A stretch of 64,000 bases of DNA from Triplophysa rosa (taxonomy: Eukaryota > Chordata > Actinopteri > Cypriniformes > Nemacheilidae): NCBI RefSeq assembly GCF_024868665.1, contig NC_079900.1, forward strand, positions 1 to 64,000. Reading direction: 5' to 3'. Position 1 is the stretch's first letter, and each line of letters opens with the position of its first letter. The notes beneath the pieces are model-generated. The model did no database searches. It was not told the DNA's origin and saw nothing but the letters and a program-made list of their open reading frames with translations. A program made the translations under genes and the position numbers. Positions 23,601 through 35,800 of the stretch are shown in pieces.

Positions 23601-26600
23601 AATATTTACTTGTTAGCAGAAAAATCGTAATTCGTCCATCGCACTGTTCATTGACACGTGAACGACACGTGCAAAATAAGATGCGAGGTTTTTACATATC
23701 AATAATGGTGAACCACAAAATAACGACAAATTAAAATAGCTTACAAACTGTACATAAAAACACATGTTCGGTAAAAATCGACGTTTGTAACCTAGCTAGT
23801 TAGCCACTGGTCTTAAATAGCGGTAAGAGAGTAACGGATGCCTGTTCATCTATCCGCGTAATAAACTCAATAATTTCTATTTAACTTATTATGCTCAATA
23901 CAATGACGAATGCACACACGGTTAAAGTGAGATTAATAAGTAGGTCACCAGCATACCTAGTTGAGCTGCCAGATCCAAAACACGATGTGTAAAGTTCTTC
24001 GTGTCCGCCTCACGCTGTCTTCTTCACGTGCTACTGAGCCTGAGCACTTTCGAATTGCGCATGCGCACGCGCATTGACCCCGCCAACACAAAAATATGTT
24101 GAAGTCATTACTAAAACAGTACAACACATATTAAGCTTCGTTCCACGCTGGTACTTAATTACAGAAACCCCTTAAAAATTCTAACTGTGATAAAATGACG
24201 GATGGATTGATCGTGATGGTCTTGCAATTAGCTTATCTTTTTGGTTGTTAAGTTATATTTAGTTGTTGGTTGTATAAAAGAAAAGATTCAGAACACACAT
24301 TTGTTTGTGAGTATGGAGAGAGATAGAAGGAGAGATTAAACAAGCATTGTATTCACTAAGAAATGCATTATGTGTGTGTGTGTGTGTGTGTGTGTGCGCG
24401 AGAGAGAGAGAGAGAGAGAGAGATTAAACAAGCATTTTTATAACACCGTTGGCATCATGACATTTGCAAGAGGCCTTTAGTACAACTCACTTGGTGCTCT
24501 AAGGTACAGCGTACTTAAGTTGTTTAGTTTAACTATTGCACCCACCTGAAAGTTCACACAACACAGCAAAATCAAGTAAAACCAACAAATTTGACGAAAT
24601 CAGTTAAATATACTTGGCTTTCTTAAGTAGATTCAGTTATTACTTTTTACAGTGTGGAACACTCCTGAACAAGATATCATTTTTAAAAACATAGTGAGTT
24701 CTTATAAGATCAGTGGTATTTAGATTTTTGGCTTTTGCCACGATCTCTTGGCACTCATTATCTCTTTCCTGTTCAGCAGTAATCTGAGACAAATCTGTTG
24801 GTAGGTCACAAGTGATAGGATGGAGAACATGTTTTGCTGGTGTGTGCATCAGCATGGCCGTTGGTTCCGCTGCATGTCTCTGTGACAACACATCAGGTAC
24901 CACATTACACTGTCCTTTTCTATAACGAACTGTGAAGTGATAGCCTTGAAGTCTGATAGTCCACCTTTCCAACCTAGACGAAGGTTTTGGGTGCTGGAAA
25001 ACCCAAACTAACGAAGCATGATCAGTAATTACCTCAAATGCTCTGCCTTCAAGATAATGATGCCATTTTTCCACCGCCCAGACTACCGCTAGACGTTCCT
25101 TCTCAGATACCGAATATGATCTCGCCGCACCTCTCAACAATCACTTTCTCATGTCCATCCACTTTCTGCGTCAGTACTGCTCCTAACCCAACGTCACTGG
25201 CATCTGTTTGCACTTTGAACGAACAATCAAAATTGGGGGAATTTAACACCGGGGCTTTAGTCAGATCATCTTTGATGATTTCAAATGATCTCTGGCACTC
25301 GTCTGTCCACATCCACTTAACTCCTTTTTTCTTTAGGGCGTGTAATGGTGCAGCTTTAGTGGAGAAATCTGAAATGAACCGGTGATACCAAGCCGCAAGA
25401 CCTAGGAACCATTGTAATTCTTTTATGGAAGTTGGTGTAGGGAATGATTTGACCGCGTCAACCTTGTCAAAATTCACTTTGACTCCGTCAGCAGTGATTG
25501 TGTGACCTAAATAGTCCAGTGATGAACAGATGAATTTGCATTTTTCGAGATTGAGTGTGAGACTGGCGGTATGCAGACTGCTGAATACTTGCTTGAGATG
25601 TTGTAGATGGGTTTGGATGTCTGGTCAATACTCAATGATGTCGTCTATGTATACCATACAACACTTGTTCTTGTGCTCCCTGAGAACCTGTTCCATCAAA
25701 CGCTGGAAAGAAGCAGCTGCATTTTTGAGGCCAAAGGGAAGACAAAAGAATTCATATAATCCTGATGATGTTATGAATGCAGTCTTCTCCACACTTGCAG
25801 GCTCCATCTCTACTTGCCAATAGCCACTTTTCAAATCCAAAGTGCTGAACACCTTGGCTCCTTGCAAAGAATCCAGTATATCCGTAATCTGGGGCATCGG
25901 ATAAGCATCAAGGTGAGTTTTAGCATTAAGACCCCGATAGTCAATACACAACCTTGATCCTCCATCCTTCTTATCCACTACCACAACAGGTGAGGCCCAA
26001 GGTGAAGTGGAATGTCTGATAATTTTTTGTTTAAGTAGTTCTTCAACTTGTTCTTCAATAAAGTCATTCTTGCTTCTTGATACTCGGTAAGGTCTCTTTC
26101 TCAAAGGAAGTTCATCAACTGTCTTGATTTCATGTTTAATACAGTTCGTTCGACCCAGCTTGTGTGTGCAAACTGATGGCCAATGCATCATAAGAGATTT
26201 CAACTGAGCCTTTACCTTCGGTGAGGCTCAGTGAGGCTCACTCGGTGAGGCTCGGAACTGATCTCTTCATCGGAGATCAGTTCGACACCCCCTTGTGCAG
26301 CATAAAACCGGATTGTAGCGGTCTCTTGAGGTTCATTGAGACAAATAGGGTGACTGGTGTTGGAATCAGGCAAGTAAACACTTGAAGAATTAAAGTCAGT
26401 TACTCTGGCTTTTTTTAGAAAATCCAGTCCCAGGATGACAGGAACAGCCAAGTCTTCATCATTCATCGCATAGAATGTAACAGCATGCTTCACTCCATAT
26501 ATTTCACACTCCCAGAGAACCTTTCCTTGGGTTAGCAGGCTTTGACCATTAGCGAGCATAAAAGTTTGAGTACTTTTGATCAGATGCTCATCCTTTGTTC

Positions 26601-29600
26601 GCAACCTCTGCCAAATGTTTTGTTGCAGCAAAGATAACGTACGTTCTGTATCAATTACAGCTTTAAAATAAGTGTGTTTTAAAATTATTGGAGTTTGCAG
26701 CACATTGTTATTTTGAGAGTCGATAGCTGGATCAAAGAGCATGAGGTGATTTTGCTGTCCTTTTCCACCGGCAGATTTCTTTCTCTGTTCTTCATCTTTT
26801 CCTTGATTCCACTTTTCCTTGATTCCATCTCTTTTTATTTTCCACCCAATCCTTTTCAATTTGAGTACCAAGACGGACCAGATCATCGACCGTCTTCACA
26901 GTTCCCCTTAACAGCGAAGCCAATCGAGGGCTGCACTTTCTCAAGGTTGCTTGAACAATCTCAGCTTCAGTCATTTTAGGATGATTCTTCAGGCACAGTG
27001 CTCTGTAATTAAAAGCAAAGTCTCTAATGTTTTCATTAACCCTTTGGTAATAATTCGCTAATTGTTGGGTAGCTACTTCTTTATGATCTTCATTTAAAAA
27101 TGAAAAGAGAAATCTTTCTTTGAAAGTAGCCCAGTCTCTAATGTTTTATTTCTCTGCTCTCCACCAACTCTTAGCGGTACCTTTCAAACTCACTGATAAC
27201 TGATCAGACACTGATACCTAGAGGTACTACATGTGACCAAAACACATCACACTAAGAAATCACCAAAATAGAGGAACTAAAGTATAAAAATAAAACCAAG
27301 TAACGTTTTGTCCGTTACAACGTATGTAACCTCCGTTCCCTGATGAAGGGAATGAGACGTTGTGTCCTTCATGCCACAATGCTTGCTGCCCGCTGCAGCA
27401 GTCGAGAGATGCTCTCAGGCTCCTCAGCCCAAAAGGTGAATGAATGCAGCAGGTCATCTCCTTTTATACCCGGATATCCGGGGCGGAGTCCGGCATGCAA
27501 ATTTCATTCGCCAATTTCATTGGCCTTTTCAAAACTAGTCAGAGGATGACAGGTTCTCAAGTCAAACCCCATCTGTCGGTTCGACACAATGTCTCGATCC
27601 CTCCATCGGGGAACGGAGGTTACATATGTAACCGGGACTTTATTGGGAAAATGTAAGCATTGACATTTAATTGTCTGAACAAAAACATTGAACATGTGAG
27701 AGTTTTTGCACATACGTTTTAAAATACAGCCCTGGGGACATGAGAAAATGACTATAGCTCTTTAAAATTCTTAAAATTTGTCAAATTTGGATAAAAGCAG
27801 GTTACATGTAATAAACAGGTTCTTTTTTTAGATAAAGTATTAGTATTGAAATTGGGTGAAATTTACCATTATTAATGCTTCACCTTGTTCTGGGGACTTT
27901 AATGTTATGAAACTGTAGGAATGACCCATTGCACAAAAGAACAGAGATGGCTTCAGAAGAGAACTGACATGTCAAACTGAGCCTGATTTAAGACAATAAT
28001 CCTTATAGCACCTAATGAAATTCATCACTCTTTGCCACAGTTGTCTTTATTATTATGATATTTTAAATTACATGTTTTAATCCTGTTTTATATCTTTAAT
28101 GTAAAACTGCTTTGCAACAATGAAGGGCTATAGAGATAAAATTGAATAATAAAAACGCAAAAAATAGAAGAACTTTTTTAGGAATAATATGAATTCTGGT
28201 TTAAATTTGAAAATGCACTTTACTGCCTCTTCCCCTAATGTGTGTTCTTTGTTCTAGTGAGTGTTCTGAGGATTGTTCTGCTGGGGAAGAGTTTATCTGA
28301 AAATATCAGAGTGAGAAACTCTATGCTGGGAATAGATGTGAGAGAGAGTGAAGCTACATCAGAATACTTACAGAAGCACAGTGTGAGAATCAGTGGAATG
28401 GTGGAGAACAGACGTATTGCAATGATCAACTCTTCTCACCTGCTTCAGACAAATCTCTCACATCACCAGATCACAGAAAGAGTGAAAGAGTGTATCAGCG
28501 TGTCTGCTCCAGGACCCCATGCGTTCATTCTCATTCTGCAGCATCATGACTTCAATGAAGAAGACAGAAACGGAGTCACGATTGTGTTGAAACATTTCAG
28601 TGAGGAGGCGATTAAGCGCACCGTAGTGCTGACTACTGATGAAAAAACACGCAGCTACTTACAACCTGTGAAAAATAAATTTATCAATCAATTAATACAG
28701 GAGTGTGGAGGAGGACATCTTCAGTTTGATGAAAGACCAGACTGGCGCTCTGAGATGTGCAGAAGGATAGATAACATACTCAAGAAAGAACCTGATGCAT
28801 TTATTGTTTGTGACATGTATGAAGATGCACTAGAAGGAACATCAGTGGATGAAAAGCAGAACAGACCTGAAAGTTTGAGCAGAGAAGATGATGATTCTGA
28901 CCATAAAAACGGTGGAAAAGACCAAGCAAGTCATAAGATCAGAGGAGGTGTTCCAAGTAATCCTAGTAAGATTTCAGGATCAATCTATGGCCCTAAAGCA
29001 AATTTATTAACATGTTCTCTTGAGGAATTGGTCACAAAAAAATCTGTCATCATTTACTCGCCCCCAATACATTTCAAATTGATGCATTCAGCAGAAAGAG
29101 AGAATTAGTAGAAATGGCTTCCTCGTTGTTAAGATCCATCTTCCATCTATTGGAAACCCAACCCTGTTTGGTTGAAAAGCTTGTCAAATAAAACACTTTG
29201 GTTTTATATTTACCTTTTAGTTTATTCGCTCAATTTATTTGTTCAGTGTTAACACTTATATTAACATGTCAGATACTTTTTTAAAAAGCAGTATATAAAA
29301 AAGTGAGTAATGTTTAAGTAACAATTATCTAAACATGAAACAGAAGGGAAGAAAGTCATACTGGTTGGGAGTGATTTGTGGGTGAGCAAATGATGAAAGA
29401 ATTTTTATGTGAGCTAAATTCAATGCCCTAAATCTTTACTTAAAGTTATTACAGACCATGTGTACAGTCCATCCGGAAAGTAATCACAGCACTTCAATTA
29501 TTCCACATTTTGTTATGTTACAGCCTTATTCCAAAATAGATTAAATTCATTATTTGTTATTATTATTATTATTTTTAAGAAAATAATGAATTTTAATCCA

Positions 29601-32600
29601 TATTGGAATAATCAGAATCAGAAAGAGCTTTATTGCCAAGTATGTTTGCACATACAAGGAATTTGTTTTGGTGACAGGAGCATCCAGAACACAGAAACAG
29701 CAACAACAGTACACAGAGACCATAACACAATAGAATACAGTACACAATGATTTAAATAAGGGGCCTATGGGTATAAACAATTAAGAAATACAATACAATA
29801 AACATAAGATAAAGAGATAGAGAGTAAAGATATGTGTATATGTAAATATGTACAAGTAAAAAATAAGAAGGCTGTAACATTACTAAACATGGAAAAAGTT
29901 AAGCACTGTAAATACTTTCCGGATGGACTGTATATTGTATGTGATCCTGCATGTGAAATCCAGGCTAAAGTCTCACAGATTGTTCTTTACATTATGTAGA
30001 ATGATTTTATGTAGCTAACAGTAAATCACAAAAAAAACTTTAGCTGGGTTTTCACAGGTAGGGTTATCAACTTGAACCTTTATATAAAAGACAAAAGGAC
30101 AAAGTAAAGACTTTCACTGATGAACTTAATACTGTTTGTTAAATATAAATGAACAGATCACAGAAACTGAGTTCCCTTTCTGTTGGTCTCTCGACGTTGT
30201 GTCGAACCGACAGATGGGGTTCGCTCTTGAGAACCTATCAACTTCTGACTAGTTTAGAAAAGGTCAATGAAATTGGCGAATGAAATTTGCATGCCGGACT
30301 CCGCCCCCGGATATCCGGGTATAAAAGGGAGACGGCGTGCTGCATTCATTCACCTTTTGTTCTTCGGAGCCTTCGATTCATGATCGACTTCAGAACTAAC
30401 AGTATCTACTTCACTTCTGCCGGATTCTTACGACGTGGTGCAGCGGACTGTCCCTTCCTGCAGCGACTTCCCCTGTGCTTCTCGCTGTTTCCAGAGGTGT
30501 TGATTCTAAAAGAGCTAAATTTCTCCAGCACGGCATGTCCCGCTGTTCTCGTGGGTGTGATACTCTCATCAAGGAGCGGGACGGACAGATGTCTGAGGCA
30601 GCCTTTGTGGACACATCCTGCCTGCACTGCGGAGAGATGGCGATCCAGACTTTGCGGTCACGGGTGGCTGTGTTCTTCCGAGATCCAGCCACCACCTCGT
30701 TTGCTTCCCGGGCCGTGACAGCAGTGGCTAAGACCCTGCCGTCCGCCACGGCGAGCAGCGAGGGTGATATGGGGAATACTGTGAGCGAGAATCCGTCAGC
30801 CAAACGCTCGCGGACCGCTCACACCCCACCTTGCTCATCTGGCCATTCCCCAGGAGGCGGTCCCACCCCATCTTGTTCCTCAGCCACGCATTCGGAAATG
30901 GTGCGAGACGACGATGAGATGTCTATCGCAGCATCGGTGGGTGACATGCTGGCATCCGACCCCGACGATTCCTCGGAGCTCCCTCCTTCGGGGGGTCGAG
31001 CCCAGGAAGAGGCGGACGTTGAGATGTCAGCCATGCTCTCCCGGGCCGCCGTGAGCATTGGACTGCAGTGCACCGCACCGCCCCTTACCCAACGCTCACG
31101 GCTGGACACATGGTACCTCGGGTCGGAGCGCGACTCCAAGCCGCGCCCAGCTCCGGTTCCATTCTTCCCGGAGGTGCATGAGGAGCTTGGTAAGACCAGG
31201 AACGCCTCCTTTTCGGCTCGTTCACGTCAAACTAGCTCCGTCGCCCTTACTTCCCTCGATGGTGAGTGCAGCTAGGGGCTATGTCGATGTGCCCTAGGTG
31301 GAAAGTGCAGTAGCGGTGCACCTGTACCTGCAGACAGTGGCCACCTGGACCCAGGGTTGATGCAGGAACTCCGCACCGCCACTGACCTCACCCTACGGGC
31401 GACCAAGGTGACCGCGCGGGCCCTGGGCCGGACGATGTCCACACTTGTGGTCCAGGAGAGGCACCTCTGGCTTAACATTGTGCAGATGCGTGATGCCGAG
31501 AAGGTTCGCTTTCTCGACGCACCCATCGCGCAGGGTGGGCTGTTTGGTGACACTGTCGAGGACTTCTCCCAGCAGTTCTTGGCAGTGAAGAAGCAGACGG
31601 AGGCCATCAGCCACATCTTACCCCGCCGCGACTCGGTCGCCTACTGGCCTTCGAGATCCCATGCGGCATCTGCTCCCCAGCAGCCCTGGCGCTCTTCGAC
31701 GCCGGCCCCGGCGCCCCCGACCCAGGCGCCCCCCCGGAAGAGGACGTCGAGGAGGAGACCACCGCCCCGTCAGCAGCCATCGCGGAAGCAGAAGCAGCCC
31801 TGACGGGAAGACCCCAGGGAGAGTGACACCATCAGGCCCAACCCCAGCCATGACATCGCTGGTCGGTAGATCCGGGACGGTCCCTGCCCCGTCCCAACAT
31901 CTGCTAGTCCCCTCCGGGCCCACTTCCTCACAAAAAGAGTTTCCTCTCTCGCTGGGTGTTTATTACAGCCGCTCTCACCCTCTGCACGATGGTGTTCGGC
32001 AACCCAACGTTGCGTCATGGCAAAACGCAATGTCGAGTATACACTGCAGCCCTCAGCACTCTCAATCCGACGGTGCGTTGAGCTGCATCGCCGTGCAGGT
32101 AATCCAGCAGAGCCGATCTCCTCCCCGGGGGCCCCCCCATGGCAAGGGATCCGCACTGCCAGCCATCGAACCACCCCCCGGAGGGTCAATGAAGCAGATC
32201 GTACCCCTAGCCCCCCGTCTCGGTCCCTGGGAGCCTGACAAGAGCTTCCCAAACCGTCACGGTGGCTACGGGATACGATCCGTCTCGGCTACGCGATCCA
32301 ATTCGCCACGGCTACGCGATCCAATTCGCCAGACGCCCGCCCAAATTTCGGGGCATCCTCTCAACCTCAGTCAGAGGCAAGGATTCTCCCGTGCTTCGGG
32401 CCGAGGTCGCCACCCTTCTGGCGAAGGAAGCGATCGAGCTCGTCCCTCTAGCCGAGATGTTCAACGGGTTTTGCAGCCCGTACTTCATCGTCCCCAAAAA
32501 AGGGGGGGTTGCTAGATCTGCGTACCCTGAACAGGCACCTACTCAAGCTGCACCTACTCAACTCAACTCAACTTTATTTATATAGCGCTTTTACAATTTT

Positions 32601-32767
32601 CATTGTTACAAAGCAGCTGTACATGAGACACATTGACTACAAGCAAAACAATCAAAGTTGTACCTGCAAAAACAAGAAAAGGTTGAAAACACAGAAGACA
32701 GACACACCCACACACAAAACACTCCACACACACAACACGCACACGCACCAACACACACAGACACAGA

Positions 32768-32804
<37 letters not shown>

Positions 32805-35800
32805 ACACAGACAAGTACGCACACACACACACGCTCAGTGAGAGCACACATTTAGGATAAAGGAGAGAGAAGCACAGGTCAAATATAACAGATAATAAAT
32901 TCCTATATGCAATATTAATTAAGTAAAACTTTAAGATTCTAAAGCAGCCCCCCCGGTCAGGCAGATAGTGCAAAAACAGTATGCAAACGGTGGCGAGGAA
33001 CCCAAAACTCTAATCGAGAAAAAAAACCTCAGGAGAACCCAGGCCCAACCAGGGGATTCCAGTTCCCCTCTGGCAAAAGCTGCTGCCTCTGCACAAGCTC
33101 CAGAGAACTTGCACAACAAGGCTAAATAAAATAAATAAACTTAATAATAAAATAAATTGTAGTTTAAGATTATCATTAATAATCTAATAGCATTTGAAGT
33201 TTTGTGGTGAAGACATGTCAAGAGACCGCGTCCTTCTTTATCCAGCTCTATCATCTCAGCTCTTGTCAGGTCCCCACTTCCCATTCTCCGCTCTACCATC
33301 AGGTCAGGCCATGAACTGCATCCTGCTCGCTGTGGTAACCTTGGAACAATGAGACAAGACTGGCTGAGAGTAGAGTACTGTTCTGTACTCTTTGATGCAA
33401 CAAGTACATCAGTTGTGTTTTTGGTTCCGGTTGATCTAACTAATGCAGCCTAAACCCTCTGAAGATTTATATTATGGAAGAGTAGTGTATGCAAGATTAA
33501 AAAGATGCGTCTTTAGTCTAGATTTAAACTGACAGAGTGTGTCTGCCTCCCGGACAGTGCAGGGAAGACTATTCCAAAGTTTAGGCGCTAGATAGGAAAA
33601 GGATCTACCACCTGCACTTGATTTTGAAATTCTAGGTATTACCAACTGACAGGACGCCTGAGAGCGTAATGCACGTGAAGGACTGTAATACAAAAGGAGT
33701 TCATTCAAGTACTGAGGAGCTAAACCATGTAAGGCTTTATAGGTAATAAGCAAGATTTTAAAGTTAACGCGATGCTTTATAGGTAACCAGTGCAAGGTTG
33801 ACAGAACCGGGCTAATATGTTCATACTTTTTTGTACGTGTAAGAACTCGAGCTGCCGCGTTTTGGACCAATTGGAGTTTTTGTAATAAGCCTGCAGGGCA
33901 ACCACCTAACAGTGCATTACAGTAATCTAGTCTTGATGTCATGAATGCATGAATTAACTTCTCTGCATCTGAGATTGACAGCATATGACGTAGTTTAGAT
34001 ATATTCTTAAAATGGAAAAACGCAATTTTACAGGTGTTGGCGACGTGGCTCTCAAATGACAGATTACTATCGAATAGAACGCCAAGATTCTTTGCTGACG
34101 ACGAGGGTTTTATGGAACATCCGTCAATAGTTAAACAGTATTCTTGGTTGTTACTTATAGCAGTTTTCGGTCCAATAAGTAACACTTCCGTTTTGTCCGA
34201 GTTCAGTAATAAAAAGTTGTTACTCATCCAGTTTTTTATATCGACTATGCATTCCATTATTCGATGGAACTGCTGTGTTTCATGAGGCTTCGAGGAAATA
34301 TAAAGTTGAGTATCATCAGCATAACAGTGAAAGCTAACTCCGTGTCGCTTTATTATATCTCCTAGAGGTAGCATGTATAATGCGAAGAGCAGAGGCCCTA
34401 AGACTGAGCCCTGTGGTACACCGTACTGGACTTGCGATTTGCGTGACACCTCATTGTTTATTGCTACAAATTGAAAACGGTCGGATAAATAAGATTTAAA
34501 CCATTTCAAAGCTATTCCCTTAATGCCGACATAATTTTCGAGTCTATGTAGGAGTGTGCTGTGGTCAATGGTATCGAATGCAGCACTAAGGTCTAGCAGC
34601 ACCAATAACGAGATACAACCTCGGTCAGACGCCAATAGCAGATCATTTGTAACTCTGATCAAAGCAGTCTCTGTACTGTGACATGCTCTAAATCCAGACT
34701 GGAATTCTTCATTGATGTCATTCCTTTGGAGGAAGGAGCATAATTGAGTTGAAACTACTTTTTCCAGAACTTTAGATATGAAAGGTAGATTCGATATAGG
34801 CCTGTAGTTCCTTAGTTCTCTAGGGTCGAGTTGGGGTTTTTTGACAAGGGGCCTTATAACAGCCACCTTATATGCTTTAGGCACATGTCCTAATGTCAGA
34901 GATGAGTTAATAATACCAAGAAGAGGATCTATAATTTCTGGGAGCATCTCTTTCAGTAGATTTGTAGGTATAGGGTCTAGTATGCATGTTGTTGATTTAG
35001 ATGATCTAATAATTTTAGACAGCTCATCTTGATCTACGGTATAAAATAATTGCATTTTCTCCTTAAGGGCGCTGTAGTTAGTTTGTTCAGCGGGTTTCAC
35101 TTCTGATTGCATTGTTATAATTTTTTCTCTAATATCTTGGATTTTATATGTGAAGTAGTTCATAAATTCATCACTGCTATGCTGATATACAGGATCAGAA
35201 GTCACTGACGATTTATTTTTTGTTAATTTAGCCACCGTGTTAAATAAAAACCTAGGGTTGTGCTGGTTTTCTTCTATTAGTGATGAAAAGTAGGCGGATC
35301 TAGAAGTTATTAGGGCTTTCCTGTATTTTCGAATACTATCCTTCCATGCTGTACGAAATACCTCTAATTTAGTTTTCTTAAAGTTGCGCTCCATTTTTCG
35401 GGCCGCTTTCTTTAGAGCCTGAGTGTGTTCATTATACCACGGTGTGGGGCTGCCATTTTTAATCTTCTTTAAACGTAGTGGAGCAACTTTGTCTAGCGTT
35501 ACCGAGAAGGTGGAATTAAAATTTTCAGTGGTAATGTCAAGATCTTCAACGTTATTTCTCATGATTTGAGACAATTCGGGCAGATTATCGAGAAACGCAT
35601 CTTTGGTATTTGAAGTTATTGTTCTACCATATTTGTAACAATGAGTTTTATTTGCAGCCGTAGGCCAGTGAAGCAAACATAATACCAGGTAATGATCCGA
35701 AATGTCTTCACTCTGCTGAAGGATTTTAACGTCGTCCACATTTATACCGTAAGACAGTATTAAATCTAAAGTATGATTACGAAGGTGAGTGGGTCCTGAC

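Larger units (their letters stand above)
16975..24654 (-). mobile_element. Autonomous-type EnSpm/CACTA element, 7.68 kb
   Basis: The ends are CACTGTAAAAAGTAATAA and its exact complement (18-bp inverted repeat), flanked by TG at 16973-16974 and 24655-24656. Removing the element plus one TG makes the interrupted Gypsy reading frame continuous, so boundaries and the 2-bp duplication are well supported. It carries two minus-strand genes: a zinc-finger transposase (20891-23560) and a spliced PB1-like accessory protein (18260-20262). It also holds a foldback MITE and a TG/AG microsatellite. CACTG ends and short duplications fit animal EnSpm/CACTA elements. Confidence 0.93.
15022..27319 (-). mobile_element. 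Ty3/Gypsy retrotransposon, interrupted by EnSpm
   Basis: The minus-strand element lies between ACGT at 15018-15021 and ACGT at 27320-27323, inside DIRS copy A. The 3' LTR is complete at 15022-15868. The 5' LTR survives only as its first ~100 bases at 27217-27319, fused to gag by a deletion that removes the rest of the LTR and the primer-binding site. The pol order gag-protease-RT-RNase H-integrase is that of Gypsy. The EnSpm element at 16975-24654 splits RNase H from integrase. Several frame breaks are present. Confidence 0.88.

Noticed and set aside
32578..32973. Reading frame rich in Cys/Val over the LINE tail
   Set aside because: Microsatellite translation, not a gene.
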